From the NCBI RefSeq assembly GCF_016862915.1, contig NZ_BONW01000016.1:124001-188000 (forward strand): a stretch of 64,000 bases of DNA, given 5' to 3'. A model generated the notes under the pieces. The model was given only the letters and a program-made list of their open reading frames with translations. It was not told the origin of the DNA and made no database searches. The DNA comes from Plantactinospora endophytica (GTDB lineage Bacteria > Actinomycetota > Actinomycetes > Mycobacteriales > Micromonosporaceae). The position numbers and the translations under genes are program-made. This document shows, in pieces, positions 27,989-36,796 of this stretch; position 1 is the first letter of the stretch, and every line of letters starts with the position of its first letter.

Positions 27989-28939
27989 TCATCGTGCCTG
28001 GACCGGCCCGCCCGGCGCTGTCCGGCCGGGCCGGTCGGCCGGGGCGTGCCAGTCCGGCACCGCCGCGCCGGGCACCGTGAACGAACCGAAGTCGGTGGTC
28101 CGGCGGAAGGCCGGCAGGGTGTAGAGGTCCCGCGCGTACGCCCACAGGTGCGGGTAGGTGGCCAGGCCGGGGCAGATCGCCCGGCCGGCGTTGGGGCCGA
28201 CGTCGAAGCGGACCAGGGTCACCCAGAGCCGGACGTCCGCCTCGGTCAGGCGCGGGCCGAGCAGGTAGCGCCGGTCCGCCAGTCGTTCGTCGAGCCGACC
28301 GAACGCGTCGAGCAGGGCGGCACGGGCGGCGGCCCCCGCCGCTCCCGGTCGGCCGGCAGCGTGCACGCCGTGGTTCACCGCCGGGCCGAGCCAGGCGTCG
28401 AGTTCCTCGATCTCGTCGCGGTGCTCCTCCGGGTACGTCTCCACGACCGGGACGGCGTGCCGGTGGAACCTGGTGGCGAGGTCGATGCCGATGGTCCGGA
28501 AGTCGTTGCTCACCACTGCGGCGGTGGCCCGGTCCCACAGCACCGGCACCGACACGTGGCCGTCGAAGCCCTCCTCGGTCGCCTCGTACGCCTCGCGGAG
28601 CAGGGTGAACCCGTTGACGGGATCCGGGCCGTGCGGTTCGCGGAAGGCCCAACCGCGCCCGTCCCGGACATTGTCCACGTAGGAGACGCTGACCACGTCG
28701 TCGAGGCCGGCCAGGGCCCGGGTGATGGTGACCCGCTGCGACCAGGGGCAGAACCAGCCGGCGTAGAGGTGGTAACGGCCGGGGCGGGGGGTGAAGCCGG
28801 CCCAGCTCTCCTCGGTGACGCGTCCGGTGAACCGGTAGCGCGGGCGGGGGTCGTCGGCCCGCGTGACGACGCGGTACTCGCCGTAGGTGGCGGTGTCGAC
28901 CGGGCTGGCCAGCCGACTGAAGCGCGACAGTCTCGGCAT
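27989..28939 (-). CDS. Glutathione S-transferase-like, glutathionyl-hydroquinone reductase family (YqjG/ECM4)
   Basis: A 316-residue protein of the xi-class GST family. The CPWSQR active-site motif (Cys64) and the preceding YHLYAGWF match the family's CPWAxR. A C-terminal all-helical domain follows (RRYLLGPRLTEADVRLWVTL). GGAGG is seven bases upstream of the ATG. Actinomycetes use mycothiol rather than glutathione, so the physiological thiol is uncertain. It shares an operator-like palindrome with the sulfur operons and sits next to them, so it is probably part of the same regulon. Confidence 0.88.
   Translation of the reverse strand: MPRLSRFSRLASPVDTATYGEYRVVTRADDPRPRYRFTGRVTEESWAGFTPRPGRYHLYAGWFCPWSQRVTITRALAGLDDVVSVSYVDNVRDGRGWAFREPHGPDPVNGFTLLREAYEATEEGFDGHVSVPVLWDRATAAVVSNDFRTIGIDLATRFHRHAVPVVETYPEEHRDEIEELDAWLGPAVNHGVHAAGRPGAAGAAARAALLDAFGRLDERLADRRYLLGPRLTEADVRLWVTLVRFDVGPNAGRAICPGLATYPHLWAYARDLYTLPAFRRTTDFGSFTVPGAAVPDWHAPADRPGRTAPGGPVQAR
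28001..28036. terminator. Hairpin terminator overlapping the 3' end of the GST-like gene
   Basis: A perfect 10-bp inverted repeat gaccggcccg/cgggccggtc with a 16-nt loop, between the converging aldo/keto reductase and GST-like genes. It lies inside the last codons of the latter. Confidence 0.55.
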
Positions 28940-28974
28940 CGGAGACCTCCGGTGGCTCGGCGTGGGGCCTCGAT

Positions 28975-28999
28975 ATATCCTATCGAGTTAATAGGATAT
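28975..28999. promoter_or_regulatory. Inverted-repeat operator candidate, copy C
   Basis: A perfect 9-bp palindrome, ATATCCTAT and ATAGGATAT separated by 7 nt, in an A+T-rich island of an otherwise GC-rich region. It is 36 bases before the GST-like start and also upstream of mycP. Arm pattern and spacer match copies A and B. Confidence 0.65.
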
Positions 29000-29023
29000 G
29001 GTCCAGAGTGGCCGGTGCGGCGG

Positions 29024-29029
29024 CATAAT
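29024..29029 (+). promoter_or_regulatory. -10 element of mycP, leaderless layout
   Basis: CATAAT lies six bases before the GTG used as the mycP start, the distance expected when transcription begins at the start codon itself. No clear -35 was seen. Confidence 0.5.
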
Positions 29030-29035
29030 GCGGGG

Positions 29036-30379
29036 GTGCGAGCTGACCTGGACGCGCTACGGAGCCGACATCCGGTGGCGGTCGCGGCGCCGCGCGGACT
29101 GAGACGGTCGACCGCCCGGAATGACCACGCCGCCCGAGCGCCGTCGGCGCGGCGAGCCGCCCGGCGTACGGTGCCGGCGACGGCCGGCCTGCTGACCTGC
29201 CTGCTGGTCGCGGCCGGCGGCCCGGTCGCGGCGGCCCCGCCGATCGGGTACGCGGCGGCGGCGCGCTGCGGTCCGTCGGTCACCGACCCCCTCGCCGCCG
29301 CACCCTGGCCGCTGACCCGGCTCCGCCCCGACCTCGCCTGGCCACTGAGCACCGGAGTGGGAGTCAGGGTTGCGGTCGTCGACTCCGGCGTCTCCGCCGA
29401 CCACCCGACCCTGGACGGCAAGGTGCTCCCCGGCCGGGACCTGGTCCCGCCCGACGACGGTGGGGACGACGACGGCGACGGCCAGTGCGACGAGAACGGC
29501 CACGGCACCCTGATCGCCGGCATTATCGCCGGCCGGGAGGCGGTGAGCGCCGGATTCCGGTTCTACGGCGTCGCACCCGGCGCCCAGGTCGTGCCGGTAC
29601 GGGTGCTGCGGGACCAGCGCCGGTCGACCGAGTCCGACCTCTCCGGGCGAATCGCCGAGGCGATCCGGTGGGCGGTGGACCAGGGCGACGCCGACGTCGT
29701 CAACCTGTCGCTGACCACGCCACCGACCCGACAGTTGCAGTCGGCCATCGAACACGCCCTCGACCGCCGGGTGGTGGTCGTCGCCGCCGCCGGCAACTCC
29801 GGAGAGTCGGGTGTGGAGGCGGGCCAACCCACCTATCCGGCGGCCTATCCGGGCGTGATCGCGGTCGCCGGGGTGAACGCCCAGGACGCGCACGTACAGA
29901 GTTCGACTGCCGGGAACTTCGTGGACGTCGCGGCACCGGGCGAGCGGATCGCCGGCCCGGCGGCAGCCGGTGGTGGCTACCTGTTCACCGCCGAGGGCGG
30001 TACCAGCTTCGCCACCGGGTACGTCTCCGGGCTCGCCGCGCTGATCCGGGCGTACGACCCGACACTGTCCCCGGACCAGGTGGCGGAACGGATCACCCAG
30101 ACCGCCGACCACCCCGACGGACTGTGGAACGCGCAGGTCGGCCACGGCGTGGTCAACCCGGTACGGGCGGTCGGCGCACTGCGCCCGGCCGGTGCCGGAG
30201 AAGCCGGAGCGGCCGTCAGCGTGCCGCGTCCGGCCGACCGCCCGTCGCCGCTGCGCGGGGTCAGCGCCGCCTCGGGAGTGATCGCCGTGGTCGGAGTCGC
30301 GCTCGCACTGCTGCTCCTGGCGGCGGTACCGGTCGTCCGGCGGGGCCGCCGCCGAGGCTGGCGTACGGCCCGGAAGTGA
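29036..30379 (+). CDS. mycP: Mycosin, type VII secretion serine protease
   Basis: A 447-residue membrane-anchored subtilisin. The export signal is about residues 44-68 after a basic stretch. The catalytic triad is Asp116 (VAVVDSGVS), His156 (NGHGTLIAG) and Ser324 (GGTSFATGYVSG), with oxyanion Asn254 (AAGNSG). Cys78 and Cys151 are available for a disulfide. A C-terminal membrane segment (about 418-440) and a basic tail follow. GTG 29036 was chosen because it is leaderless to the -10; no Shine-Dalgarno site is obvious. It belongs to the type VII locus; mycosins stabilise the membrane complex and process substrates. Confidence 0.93.
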   Translation: MRADLDALRSRHPVAVAAPRGLRRSTARNDHAARAPSARRAARRTVPATAGLLTCLLVAAGGPVAAAPPIGYAAAARCGPSVTDPLAAAPWPLTRLRPDLAWPLSTGVGVRVAVVDSGVSADHPTLDGKVLPGRDLVPPDDGGDDDGDGQCDENGHGTLIAGIIAGREAVSAGFRFYGVAPGAQVVPVRVLRDQRRSTESDLSGRIAEAIRWAVDQGDADVVNLSLTTPPTRQLQSAIEHALDRRVVVVAAAGNSGESGVEAGQPTYPAAYPGVIAVAGVNAQDAHVQSSTAGNFVDVAAPGERIAGPAAAGGGYLFTAEGGTSFATGYVSGLAALIRAYDPTLSPDQVAERITQTADHPDGLWNAQVGHGVVNPVRAVGALRPAGAGEAGAAVSVPRPADRPSPLRGVSAASGVIAVVGVALALLLLAAVPVVRRGRRRGWRTARK

Positions 30380-30509
30380 CGGGCGGGCCAGCCGGAGCAC
30401 AGTCCACTTCCGACGGACCGGCTCCGGTCGTCGCGGTGGTGTGCGGGTGTGTCCACGGCCGCCCGTCGCGGTGATAATGTCCCGGCATCGTCGACACGGA
30501 GGTTGAGAC

Positions 30510-31889
30510 GTGGCCAGTGGGTTCAGCCGGGTCACGGTGGTAGCGCCGCGCAGTCGCGTCGATCTGGCCCTCCCCTCGGACGTACCCCTGGCCGACCTGC
30601 TGCCGACGGTGCTCGGCTACGCGGGCGACCAGTTGGCCGACGATCCGGCGGCCCGTAACGGCTGGACGCTGTCCCGGCTCGGCGGTACGGCGCTGGACAG
30701 TTCGCGCAGCCCCGCCCAGCTCGAGGTACGCGACGGCGAGCTGCTCTACCTGCGGCCCCGGGGCGAGGAGGCCCCGCTGCCGGTCTTCGACGACGTGGTG
30801 GACGCCGTCGCCACGGCCGCCCGGGAACGCACCGGCCGGTGGAGCCCGGCGGCCACCCGGGCGCTCGGCCTCACCCTCGGAGTGGTGGCCCTGCTCGGTG
30901 GCGCGGTCGCGGTGCTGCTGGCCGGCCCACCACAACTGCCCGGCGGCCTGGTCGGGCTGAGCCTCTCCGCCGCGCTGCTGCTCGGCGCGGTGGTGCTGGC
31001 CCGCGCGGTCGGCGACGCCCAGAGCGCCACCGTGTTCGCCCTGGTGGCGCTCTGCTACGCGGCCGTGGGCGGCCTGCTGGTGCTGGCCGGCGACCGGACC
31101 GTCGATCAGCTCGCCCCGCCGCACGTACTGGTCGCCGCGACCACGGTGGTGCTGGTGGCGGCAGCCGCCGCGATCGGGGTCGGCGACGCCGGGCCGGTCT
31201 TCGTCTGCGGCGCCGCCTGCGCGGTGGCGCTGCTGGTCGCCGCGGCGATCCGGGTGCTCTTCGACGTGCGTACCCCGGCTGCGGCGGCGATCACCGTGAC
31301 GCTGGTCTTCGCCATGCTTCCGCTGCTGCCGATGTTCGCCTACCGGCTCGGCCGGCTGCCCGACCCGTCGGTGCCGACCGAACCCGAACACCTCCGCAAG
31401 GACGAGCAGGCGGTCGACGGCCTCCAGACGTTCACCCGCTCCGACCGGGCCGACGCGTTCCTGGCCGGCATGCTGAGCGCGTTGGCGATCATCGGTGCGG
31501 CGGCGGCCGTCGCGGTCGCCACCGACGGTGTCCGGGGCCTGGCCCTCTGCGTCGTGCTGGGGCTGACGATGATGGCCCGGGCCCGCTGGTTCCTCAGCCG
31601 GACCCAGCGGCTGCCGCTGCTGGGTGCCGGCGCCGTGGCCCTCGCCGCCGCCGCGGTCGCCGCCTACGACGACCTCGGACTGGTGTGGCGACTGACGGCG
31701 CTGCTCGGCGTGCTGCTGCTGGTCGCCGCGATCAGCGTCGGCCTCGCGCTCGCTGGCGGACGCCGGCCGAGTTCGCCGGTCTGGGGACGCACCCTCGACA
31801 TCGTCGAGGTGGTGCTGGTGCTGGCCATCTTCCCGCTGGCGGTCTGGGTCAGCGGCCTGCTCGGCTGGATCCGCGCCATCCGAGGCTGA
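30510..31889 (+). CDS. eccD: Type VII secretion integral membrane protein EccD
   Basis: A 459-residue protein with a cytoplasmic N-terminal ubiquitin-like YukD domain (about 1-85, SRVTVVAPRSRVDLALPSDV, then VRDGELLYLRPRG) and about eleven membrane segments. GTG 30510 has GGAGG seven bases upstream. A -10-like GATAAT is at 30473-30478. It is a core component of the ESX translocon. Converges on the accessory gene that follows. Confidence 0.93.
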   Translation: MASGFSRVTVVAPRSRVDLALPSDVPLADLLPTVLGYAGDQLADDPAARNGWTLSRLGGTALDSSRSPAQLEVRDGELLYLRPRGEEAPLPVFDDVVDAVATAARERTGRWSPAATRALGLTLGVVALLGGAVAVLLAGPPQLPGGLVGLSLSAALLLGAVVLARAVGDAQSATVFALVALCYAAVGGLLVLAGDRTVDQLAPPHVLVAATTVVLVAAAAAIGVGDAGPVFVCGAACAVALLVAAAIRVLFDVRTPAAAAITVTLVFAMLPLLPMFAYRLGRLPDPSVPTEPEHLRKDEQAVDGLQTFTRSDRADAFLAGMLSALAIIGAAAAVAVATDGVRGLALCVVLGLTMMARARWFLSRTQRLPLLGAGAVALAAAAVAAYDDLGLVWRLTALLGVLLLVAAISVGLALAGGRRPSSPVWGRTLDIVEVVLVLAIFPLAVWVSGLLGWIRAIRG

Positions 31890-31921
31890 ACCCGCGACGC
31901 CACCGGGTGCTGCGCTCCGTT

Positions 31922-31941
31922 CCCCGGCTGCGGTCCCGGGG
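31922..31941. terminator. Weak hairpin between converging genes
   Basis: A 6-bp inverted repeat ccccgg/ccgggg with an 8-nt loop, in the 92-base gap between eccD and the gene on the other strand. Confidence 0.35.
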
Positions 31942-31981
31942 CTGTCGCTCGCGGCGGCGCCGCCCGGACCGTACCCGGGAG

Positions 31982-32689
31982 TCAGCCGAAGAGCTGGCGT
32001 TCGACGTGCGTCGGCGCCAGCCAGAAGTACCGGGCGGAGCCGCCGCCGAACGCGGCCACCATCTCGTTGTTCATCGAGGTCAGCGCCATCCAGCGCGCCC
32101 TGGGCAGGGCCAGCGTCGAACCGACCAGCGCCGCCTCCGGCTGGGTCAGCCGCTGCACCAGCACCACGTCGGCGGCGGCCAGCACGGGTACGCCGGCCGT
32201 CGTCAGCCGGGGCAGCACGGTGAGCTGGGTCTCCCAGGCCCGGGTCGGCGGTCGCCGCTCCGGCCCGTGCACGCCGACGTCACGCAGCCGCAGCAGCGGT
32301 CTCCTCGGGTCGGCCGGCTCGTCGCCGCCGGGATAGGCCGAGCGCCACACCCGGTCACCGGCGCCACCGGCGGCCTGGTCCAGCGCGAGCCAGTGCGCCA
32401 TCGTGGCGATCGTGCCGGCCGCCGCCGGGTTGACCGCGTCCACGGCGTCGACCGCGACCCGCGCGCCGTGGCCGAGACAGCGGAACAGCAGCACCTGGGC
32501 GGTCCACCAGTCGCCGACGAACGCCACGGTCAGCGGTTCGGGGCGGAACAGGCGCAGCACCACCGGCTGGTTCGCCCCGGTCCGACCCAACAGCACGCCG
32601 ATCGCGTCGACGTCGACGGCGAGCCGGTCGAGCAGGTCGCCGACGAGTCGCCGCTCCGGTGCGACGGTCTTCGGATCACCGGTCGGCAT
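31982..32689 (-). CDS. Type VII locus accessory protein of unknown function
   Basis: A 235-residue soluble protein with no signal or membrane segment. It contains PVVLRLFRPEPLTVAFVGDW and LPRARWMALTSMNNEM-type strands and is not recognised beyond similarity to unnamed genes in actinobacterial ESX loci. The ATG has GGGAG seven bases upstream. It lies 51 bases after eccE in the same direction and so is probably co-transcribed with it. A role as an ESX chaperone or assembly factor is only an inference from position. Confidence 0.7.
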   Translation of the reverse strand: MPTGDPKTVAPERRLVGDLLDRLAVDVDAIGVLLGRTGANQPVVLRLFRPEPLTVAFVGDWWTAQVLLFRCLGHGARVAVDAVDAVNPAAAGTIATMAHWLALDQAAGGAGDRVWRSAYPGGDEPADPRRPLLRLRDVGVHGPERRPPTRAWETQLTVLPRLTTAGVPVLAAADVVLVQRLTQPEAALVGSTLALPRARWMALTSMNNEMVAAFGGGSARYFWLAPTHVERQLFG

Positions 32690-32740
32690 CGCTCGCTCCC
32701 GTTCGTGCGGGGCCCGGGCGGGCCGGTCGGCGGGCCGGGC

Positions 32741-33931
32741 TCACCGGGGGACCAGTCCCAGCGTCGCCCCGGTCGGCGCGGTCGCGTACACCCCGGTGGC
32801 GTGCTCGCCGTTGAGCCGGACCAGTCGGACCCCGGCAGCGGCGGCGGCAGCCCGCAACTCGCGTACGCACGCGTCGACCGACTCCGGCACGGTGGCGACC
32901 CGGACCAGGGTCCGGGCCCTGGCCCGGTCGTCCCGGGGGCGGGACTCGCCGCGCCGGCCGAACACCACCGCGACACTCACGTCGAGCGCGGACGGGACCT
33001 GCGTCAGCGCCCGCAACGGATCCACTGTGGTGTTCGCCGGCCAGGCCCGTACCGCGAAGCAGACCTGCACCCGGTGCTGGCCCCGCCAGTGCGACCACCG
33101 TTCGTGGCCCGGCCCGGCCGCCGAGCCCCCGTCGACGCCGCACGAGTACGCCAACGCCTGCCGCAGGCCGTCCCCGTCCAGCACGGTGTGTTCGACGTCC
33201 AGGTTGGCCAGCCCGGTGCCGACCCGGGTGATCGCGGCGGTCAACGCCCGGTGTACCCCGGCCAGCCCGCCCCCACGGTCCGCCGCCACCGTCGCCGCGT
33301 CCCGGGCCGAGAGCCGGGCGGCGATCCAGACGTCGTGGTGCACCGGCACCGACAGCCCCCGGCACAGTTCCAGGTACGACTGCGCGGCGGCGGTACGCGG
33401 GTCGACGGCGGCGATCGGCAGTGCCGAGTGCCGCAGCACGATCTGTACGGTGCTGGCCGGCAGCGCCGGGTCGGCGGCCAGTTCGGCGAGCCAGTCCAGC
33501 CGCAGCGGTGTGGGGGAGAGCCCGGACAACCCGTCCGGATGCTGCACGGCGATCGCCGCGAACCAGCCCAGCGCGTCCTGGCCCACCCCGATCGTGCCGG
33601 ACCGGTCGGTGACGGTGCTGGTGCTCGGGCTCGGCGACAGCACCGCCAGCAGCGGGTCGTACCCCCCGGCCCGGCGCAGCGCGCGCAGCCCGGCCCGGCG
33701 GCGACGGGCCAGCCGCAGCCGGGCGCCCAGCGCCTCGTACCACCAGCGGCCACCGGACCGGCCGAACGTGCCGACCAGCAGCACGGCGGCGGCGGTGCCG
33801 GCCAGCGCACCCGGCAGCGGGGACAGTGCGTAGACGGCGGCGCCGGCCGCGAACAGTCCCAGCTCGACGGCGACGAGTTGGACCGTGCCGAACCGGCCGG
33901 TGGGTCGACCGACAGCCATCAACTCCGGCAT
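32741..33931 (-). CDS. eccE: Type VII secretion protein EccE
   Basis: A 396-residue EccE-like protein: two N-terminal membrane helices (about 15-55, VQLVAVELGLFAAGAAVYAL, then GALAGTAAAVLLVGTFG) followed by a large soluble domain with the WWYEALGARLRL segment. ATG 33931 is chosen, with ATG 33919 as a near alternative. It is divergent from eccB, with a short shared promoter region. EccE forms the periphery of the ESX membrane complex. Confidence 0.88.
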   Translation of the reverse strand: MPELMAVGRPTGRFGTVQLVAVELGLFAAGAAVYALSPLPGALAGTAAAVLLVGTFGRSGGRWWYEALGARLRLARRRRAGLRALRRAGGYDPLLAVLSPSPSTSTVTDRSGTIGVGQDALGWFAAIAVQHPDGLSGLSPTPLRLDWLAELAADPALPASTVQIVLRHSALPIAAVDPRTAAAQSYLELCRGLSVPVHHDVWIAARLSARDAATVAADRGGGLAGVHRALTAAITRVGTGLANLDVEHTVLDGDGLRQALAYSCGVDGGSAAGPGHERWSHWRGQHRVQVCFAVRAWPANTTVDPLRALTQVPSALDVSVAVVFGRRGESRPRDDRARARTLVRVATVPESVDACVRELRAAAAAAGVRLVRLNGEHATGVYATAPTGATLGLVPR

Positions 33932-33955
33932 GGTCCACACCCTACGTGCCGACGC

Positions 33956-33961
33956 TATGAT
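33956..33961 (+). promoter_or_regulatory. -10-like element of eccB
   Basis: TATGAT, about 29 bases before the eccB ATG, in the short gap between the divergent eccE and eccB genes. No -35 is clear. Confidence 0.4.
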
Positions 33962-33989
33962 GTCGCATCGGGCGAGGGCGGGGTGGGGG

Positions 33990-35456
33990 ATGCGCAGCCG
34001 TCGGGAACAGGTCCAGGCATACCGGTTCCTCATCCGACGGATCGTCTCCGCGTTGCTGGCCGGCGAGCCCGAGACGAACGAGCTGCCGATGCGGCGGTTC
34101 GCCGTCGCGATGCTCGGCGGACTGCTGGCTGCGGTGCTGCTCTTCGCCGGCTTCGCCGTCTACGGGCTGCTCCGGCCCGGCGGCCGGCAGCCGGTGGAGA
34201 ACGCGATCATCGTGGAGCGCGGCACCGGGGCGAAGTTCGTCTACACCCAGGGCCGACTGCATCCGGTACTGAACTGGACGTCCGCGCTGCTCATCATCGG
34301 GCAGCCGAATCCGGCCGTACGGAACATGTCGGAGAGTTCGCTGCGTGCGGTGCCGCGCGGGCTGCCGATCGGGATCCCCGACGCGCCCGATTCGCTGCCG
34401 TCGAGGTCGGCCCTGCTGGGCCTGCCGATGACGGTGTGCAGCGCGCCCCGGTCGCTGACCTCGGTCGCCCGGGCCACCCACGTGTTGCTGGGCTGGGCGC
34501 CGACCGGTGGCGCGCCGGTCGGCCGGCAGGGGCTGCTGGTGAGTGTGGACGGTGGCGACCGCTATCTGCTGTGGGACGAGCACCGGCTGCGGATCCGGGG
34601 CAACGGAGTACTCGCCGCGCTCGGTTGGGCGGGTATTCCACCGGTCGCGGTCGGCGAGGCGTTCCTCAACTCCGTACCACCCGGTCCGGACCTGGTGGCG
34701 CTGGCGCTGCCCGGCGCCGGCTCGACCGCCCGGCCGAGGATCGACGGCGAGCGGACCCGGATCGGGCAGTTGTTCCGGGCGGCGGGCAAGTCGTACGTGA
34801 TGCTGCCGGACGGGCTGGCCCCGGTCGGCGCGGTCAGCGCCCGGCTGCTGGAGGCCGCCGGACGTGCGGTCAACGAGATCTCCGCCCAGCAGGCCGGCCG
34901 GTTGATCGTGGACACCCCGGCCGAGCCGCCCGGTTTCCCCGACGAGGTGCCGCAGGTACGCGGCGCGCAGACCCCGACCCCGATGGTGTGCGCGAGTTAC
35001 CGCGACGACGGCGGCGCGGCGGAGCACCCGGTGACGATCGAAACCTTCGGCGCCGTACCCGGGCAGGTGCCGCCGGTCGAGGAGCAGGCGGCGGGGGCCG
35101 GCGCCGACGGCGTACGGCCGGCGGACCGGGTGGCCCTGCCCGGCGGGCACGCGGCCCTGGTCCGCGCCGCGAACCCGATCGGCGCGAACGCCGCCGGCAA
35201 CGTCTATCTCGTCACCGACCAGGGGCTCAAGTTCCCGCTGTCCCGGCCCAACCTGGAGAAGGTGCAGACGTCGCTCGGCTACGGGGGCGTCCGGCCGGTG
35301 CAGGTGCCGGCGAGCATCCTGGCGCTGGTGCCGACGGGAGTGGCCCTCGATCCGGAGGCCGCACTGCGGCTCTCCCCGCTGCCGACGGTCGCCCCGGCCG
35401 GCCCCGACGCCGGTCTCGGCGGCCAGGTGCCGGGCCAGACCTCCGGGCCACGCTGA
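33990..35456 (+). CDS. eccB: Type VII secretion protein EccB
   Basis: A 488-residue protein. It starts MRSRREQVQAYRFLIRR, the usual EccB opening, so ATG 33990 is preferred to an in-frame upstream ATG. A single membrane helix lies at about 37-62 (MLGGLLAAVLLFAGFAVYGL), with the rest outside the cytoplasm and containing the repeat-rich periplasmic-type domain (VLLGWAPTGGAPVGRQGLLV). A purine-rich GGGTGGGGG precedes the start. EccB is an ATPase-like subunit of the translocon. Confidence 0.92.
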   Translation: MRSRREQVQAYRFLIRRIVSALLAGEPETNELPMRRFAVAMLGGLLAAVLLFAGFAVYGLLRPGGRQPVENAIIVERGTGAKFVYTQGRLHPVLNWTSALLIIGQPNPAVRNMSESSLRAVPRGLPIGIPDAPDSLPSRSALLGLPMTVCSAPRSLTSVARATHVLLGWAPTGGAPVGRQGLLVSVDGGDRYLLWDEHRLRIRGNGVLAALGWAGIPPVAVGEAFLNSVPPGPDLVALALPGAGSTARPRIDGERTRIGQLFRAAGKSYVMLPDGLAPVGAVSARLLEAAGRAVNEISAQQAGRLIVDTPAEPPGFPDEVPQVRGAQTPTPMVCASYRDDGGAAEHPVTIETFGAVPGQVPPVEEQAAGAGADGVRPADRVALPGGHAALVRAANPIGANAAGNVYLVTDQGLKFPLSRPNLEKVQTSLGYGGVRPVQVPASILALVPTGVALDPEAALRLSPLPTVAPAGPDAGLGGQVPGQTSGPR

Positions 35457-35486
35457 CCCGGAGGTGGCCGAGGCGGGCCGGACCGG

Positions 35487-35894
35487 CTACGCCCCTGGTC
35501 GGCGTGGCGGCGTGGTGCGCAGGACCAGCCGGTCGCACTCGGCCACCTCGGGCGGGGTGAGTTCGGCGGCGGCCTGCTCGTACGCCGCACGGGCCCGCTG
35601 CTGGGTGGCCTGCAACACCCGGGTCACCACCTCGCCGAGCTTCACGTGGTGGTACTGCTGCAACGCCGCTCCGCGCAGCCGAACCTCGGTGACGACGCCG
35701 GCACCGGTCACCCGGACGCTGATCCGGCCGTCCCGGCTGTGCCCCTCGACCTGCGCCGCCGCCAGGCGCTGGAGCGGACCGTCCATGTCGTCCAGTGCGG
35801 CGAGCGCCCGGCGGGACAGCTCCTCGTAGCCGGCCTCGTCGTGCGGCGAGTACGCCAACGGTTCGAGGTCCTCGGGATCGTCGTGTCCGGTCAC
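35487..35894 (-). CDS. YbaB/EbfC-family protein (ESX-linked)
   Basis: A 135-residue protein of the YbaB/EbfC nucleoid-associated family: short acidic N-terminus, RISVRVTGAGVVTEVRLRG strand pair, and a C-terminal helix. Its GTG overlaps the previous stop (GTGA), so it is coupled to the upstream paralogue. YbaB-like genes recur in actinobacterial ESX loci but their function there is unknown. Confidence 0.85.
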   Translation of the reverse strand: MTGHDDPEDLEPLAYSPHDEAGYEELSRRALAALDDMDGPLQRLAAAQVEGHSRDGRISVRVTGAGVVTEVRLRGAALQQYHHVKLGEVVTRVLQATQQRARAAYEQAAAELTPPEVAECDRLVLRTTPPRRPGA

Positions 35895-36316
35895 CGGTCG
35901 TCCCTTCCCAACACCCCGCCGGTCAACTCCGCTCCGCCGGGCGCCGATCCGGCGGTACGCCAGCCCTCCGCACCGGTCTGCTCTCCGAGCCGTGCCGGTA
36001 CGGGCGGCAGCACCTCGGCGGCGATCGCGGCGATCGCGTCGCCGAGACGCTGCTGGGCGGCGGCCACCGCGGCCAGCACCGCCTCCTCCACCACGGCGGG
36101 GTCGTGCCGAGCGACAGTCTTCACGAAGGTCACCCGGACCACGGTGCCCTGGCCGTCGACCACAGCGGTGACCAGCCGGGCCGGATCACTGCCCTGGTAG
36201 GTGTCGGCCGACAGCCGCTGCCACTGCGCCTCGGTGCGGGCGATCGATGCCTCCAGCGCGGCCAGTGCGGCGGCGCCGGACGCGGCGTCGGCCGGGTCGG
36301 GATCGTCCGCGGGCAT
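35891..36316 (-). CDS. YbaB/EbfC-family protein (ESX-linked, second copy)
   Basis: A 141-residue YbaB-like protein: helix 1 at about 15-40 (ASIARTEAQWQRLSADTYQG), then a LVTAVVDGQGTVVRVTFVK strand pair and a C-terminal helix. ATG 36316 is chosen because GGAGG lies five bases upstream; a GTG six bases earlier overlaps that site. It precedes and overlaps the downstream paralogue. Confidence 0.85.
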   Translation of the reverse strand: MPADDPDPADAASGAAALAALEASIARTEAQWQRLSADTYQGSDPARLVTAVVDGQGTVVRVTFVKTVARHDPAVVEEAVLAAVAAAQQRLGDAIAAIAAEVLPPVPARLGEQTGAEGWRTAGSAPGGAELTGGVLGRDDR

Positions 36317-36356
36317 CGCCACCTCCGCAACGTTGGGACCTCGGCCCGACAGGCAC

Positions 36357-36362
36357 TATATT
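36357..36362 (+). promoter_or_regulatory. -10-like element before the first partner pair
   Basis: TATATT about 62 bases before the TTG start, standing out in an A+T-rich island between divergent genes. Confidence 0.45.
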
Positions 36363-36424
36363 TTACGGAGACCGACTCGATGTTCCTCCATGCCAGGCAG
36401 AAGCGACAAACTGGGGAGACGGCG

Positions 36425-36796
36425 TTGAGCATCCCGGACGATTCCACTTCCGCTGGCGCACCGCTGTTCCAGGCGCAACTGCCGGAGATGCGGGCGGCGG
36501 CCAACCAGATCGCGGGCCTGGCCTCCGACTACCGCAGCTCCTTCAAGCCGATTACTGGCGCGGTCGAGGGCACGGTGGCCAGCAATGCGGGTCTGCCGAG
36601 CTTCAGCATGCTGGCACAGTTCTTCGCCGTCGCCCTCTCGGCGGCGATCCAGAAGGTCGCCGACGAACTCGACACCCAGGCGGTGAACGTGCGCCAGGCG
36701 GCGCAACAGTTCGAGGAGGAGGACCTGGCCCAGCGGCAGCGGGTCGGCACCCTGCACTTCGACGACCGCCTGTTGCCGAGCCGAGGGGTGGCCTGA
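36425..36796 (+). CDS. Small helical ESX-locus protein (PE/EspC-like partner), first pair
   Basis: A 123-residue all-helical protein with MRAAANQIAGLASDYRSSF near residues 23-41 and a second long helix (KVADELDTQAVNVRQAAQQF). TTG 36425 is chosen because GGGGAG sits six bases upstream; ATG 36380 with GGAG nine bases upstream is an alternative adding 15 residues. It resembles WXG100/EspC-type ESX-associated proteins, but lacks an exact WXG. Its stop overlaps the next start, so the two are coupled. It may form a heterodimer with the larger neighbour. Confidence 0.65.
   Translation: MSIPDDSTSAGAPLFQAQLPEMRAAANQIAGLASDYRSSFKPITGAVEGTVASNAGLPSFSMLAQFFAVALSAAIQKVADELDTQAVNVRQAAQQFEEEDLAQRQRVGTLHFDDRLLPSRGVA

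Noticed and set aside
30839-35560. Very long open frame across several type VII genes
   Set aside because: It overlaps eccD, eccE and eccB in other frames or strands, and is Arg/Gly/Pro-rich as expected when GC-rich DNA is read out of phase. The true genes carry recognisable domains.
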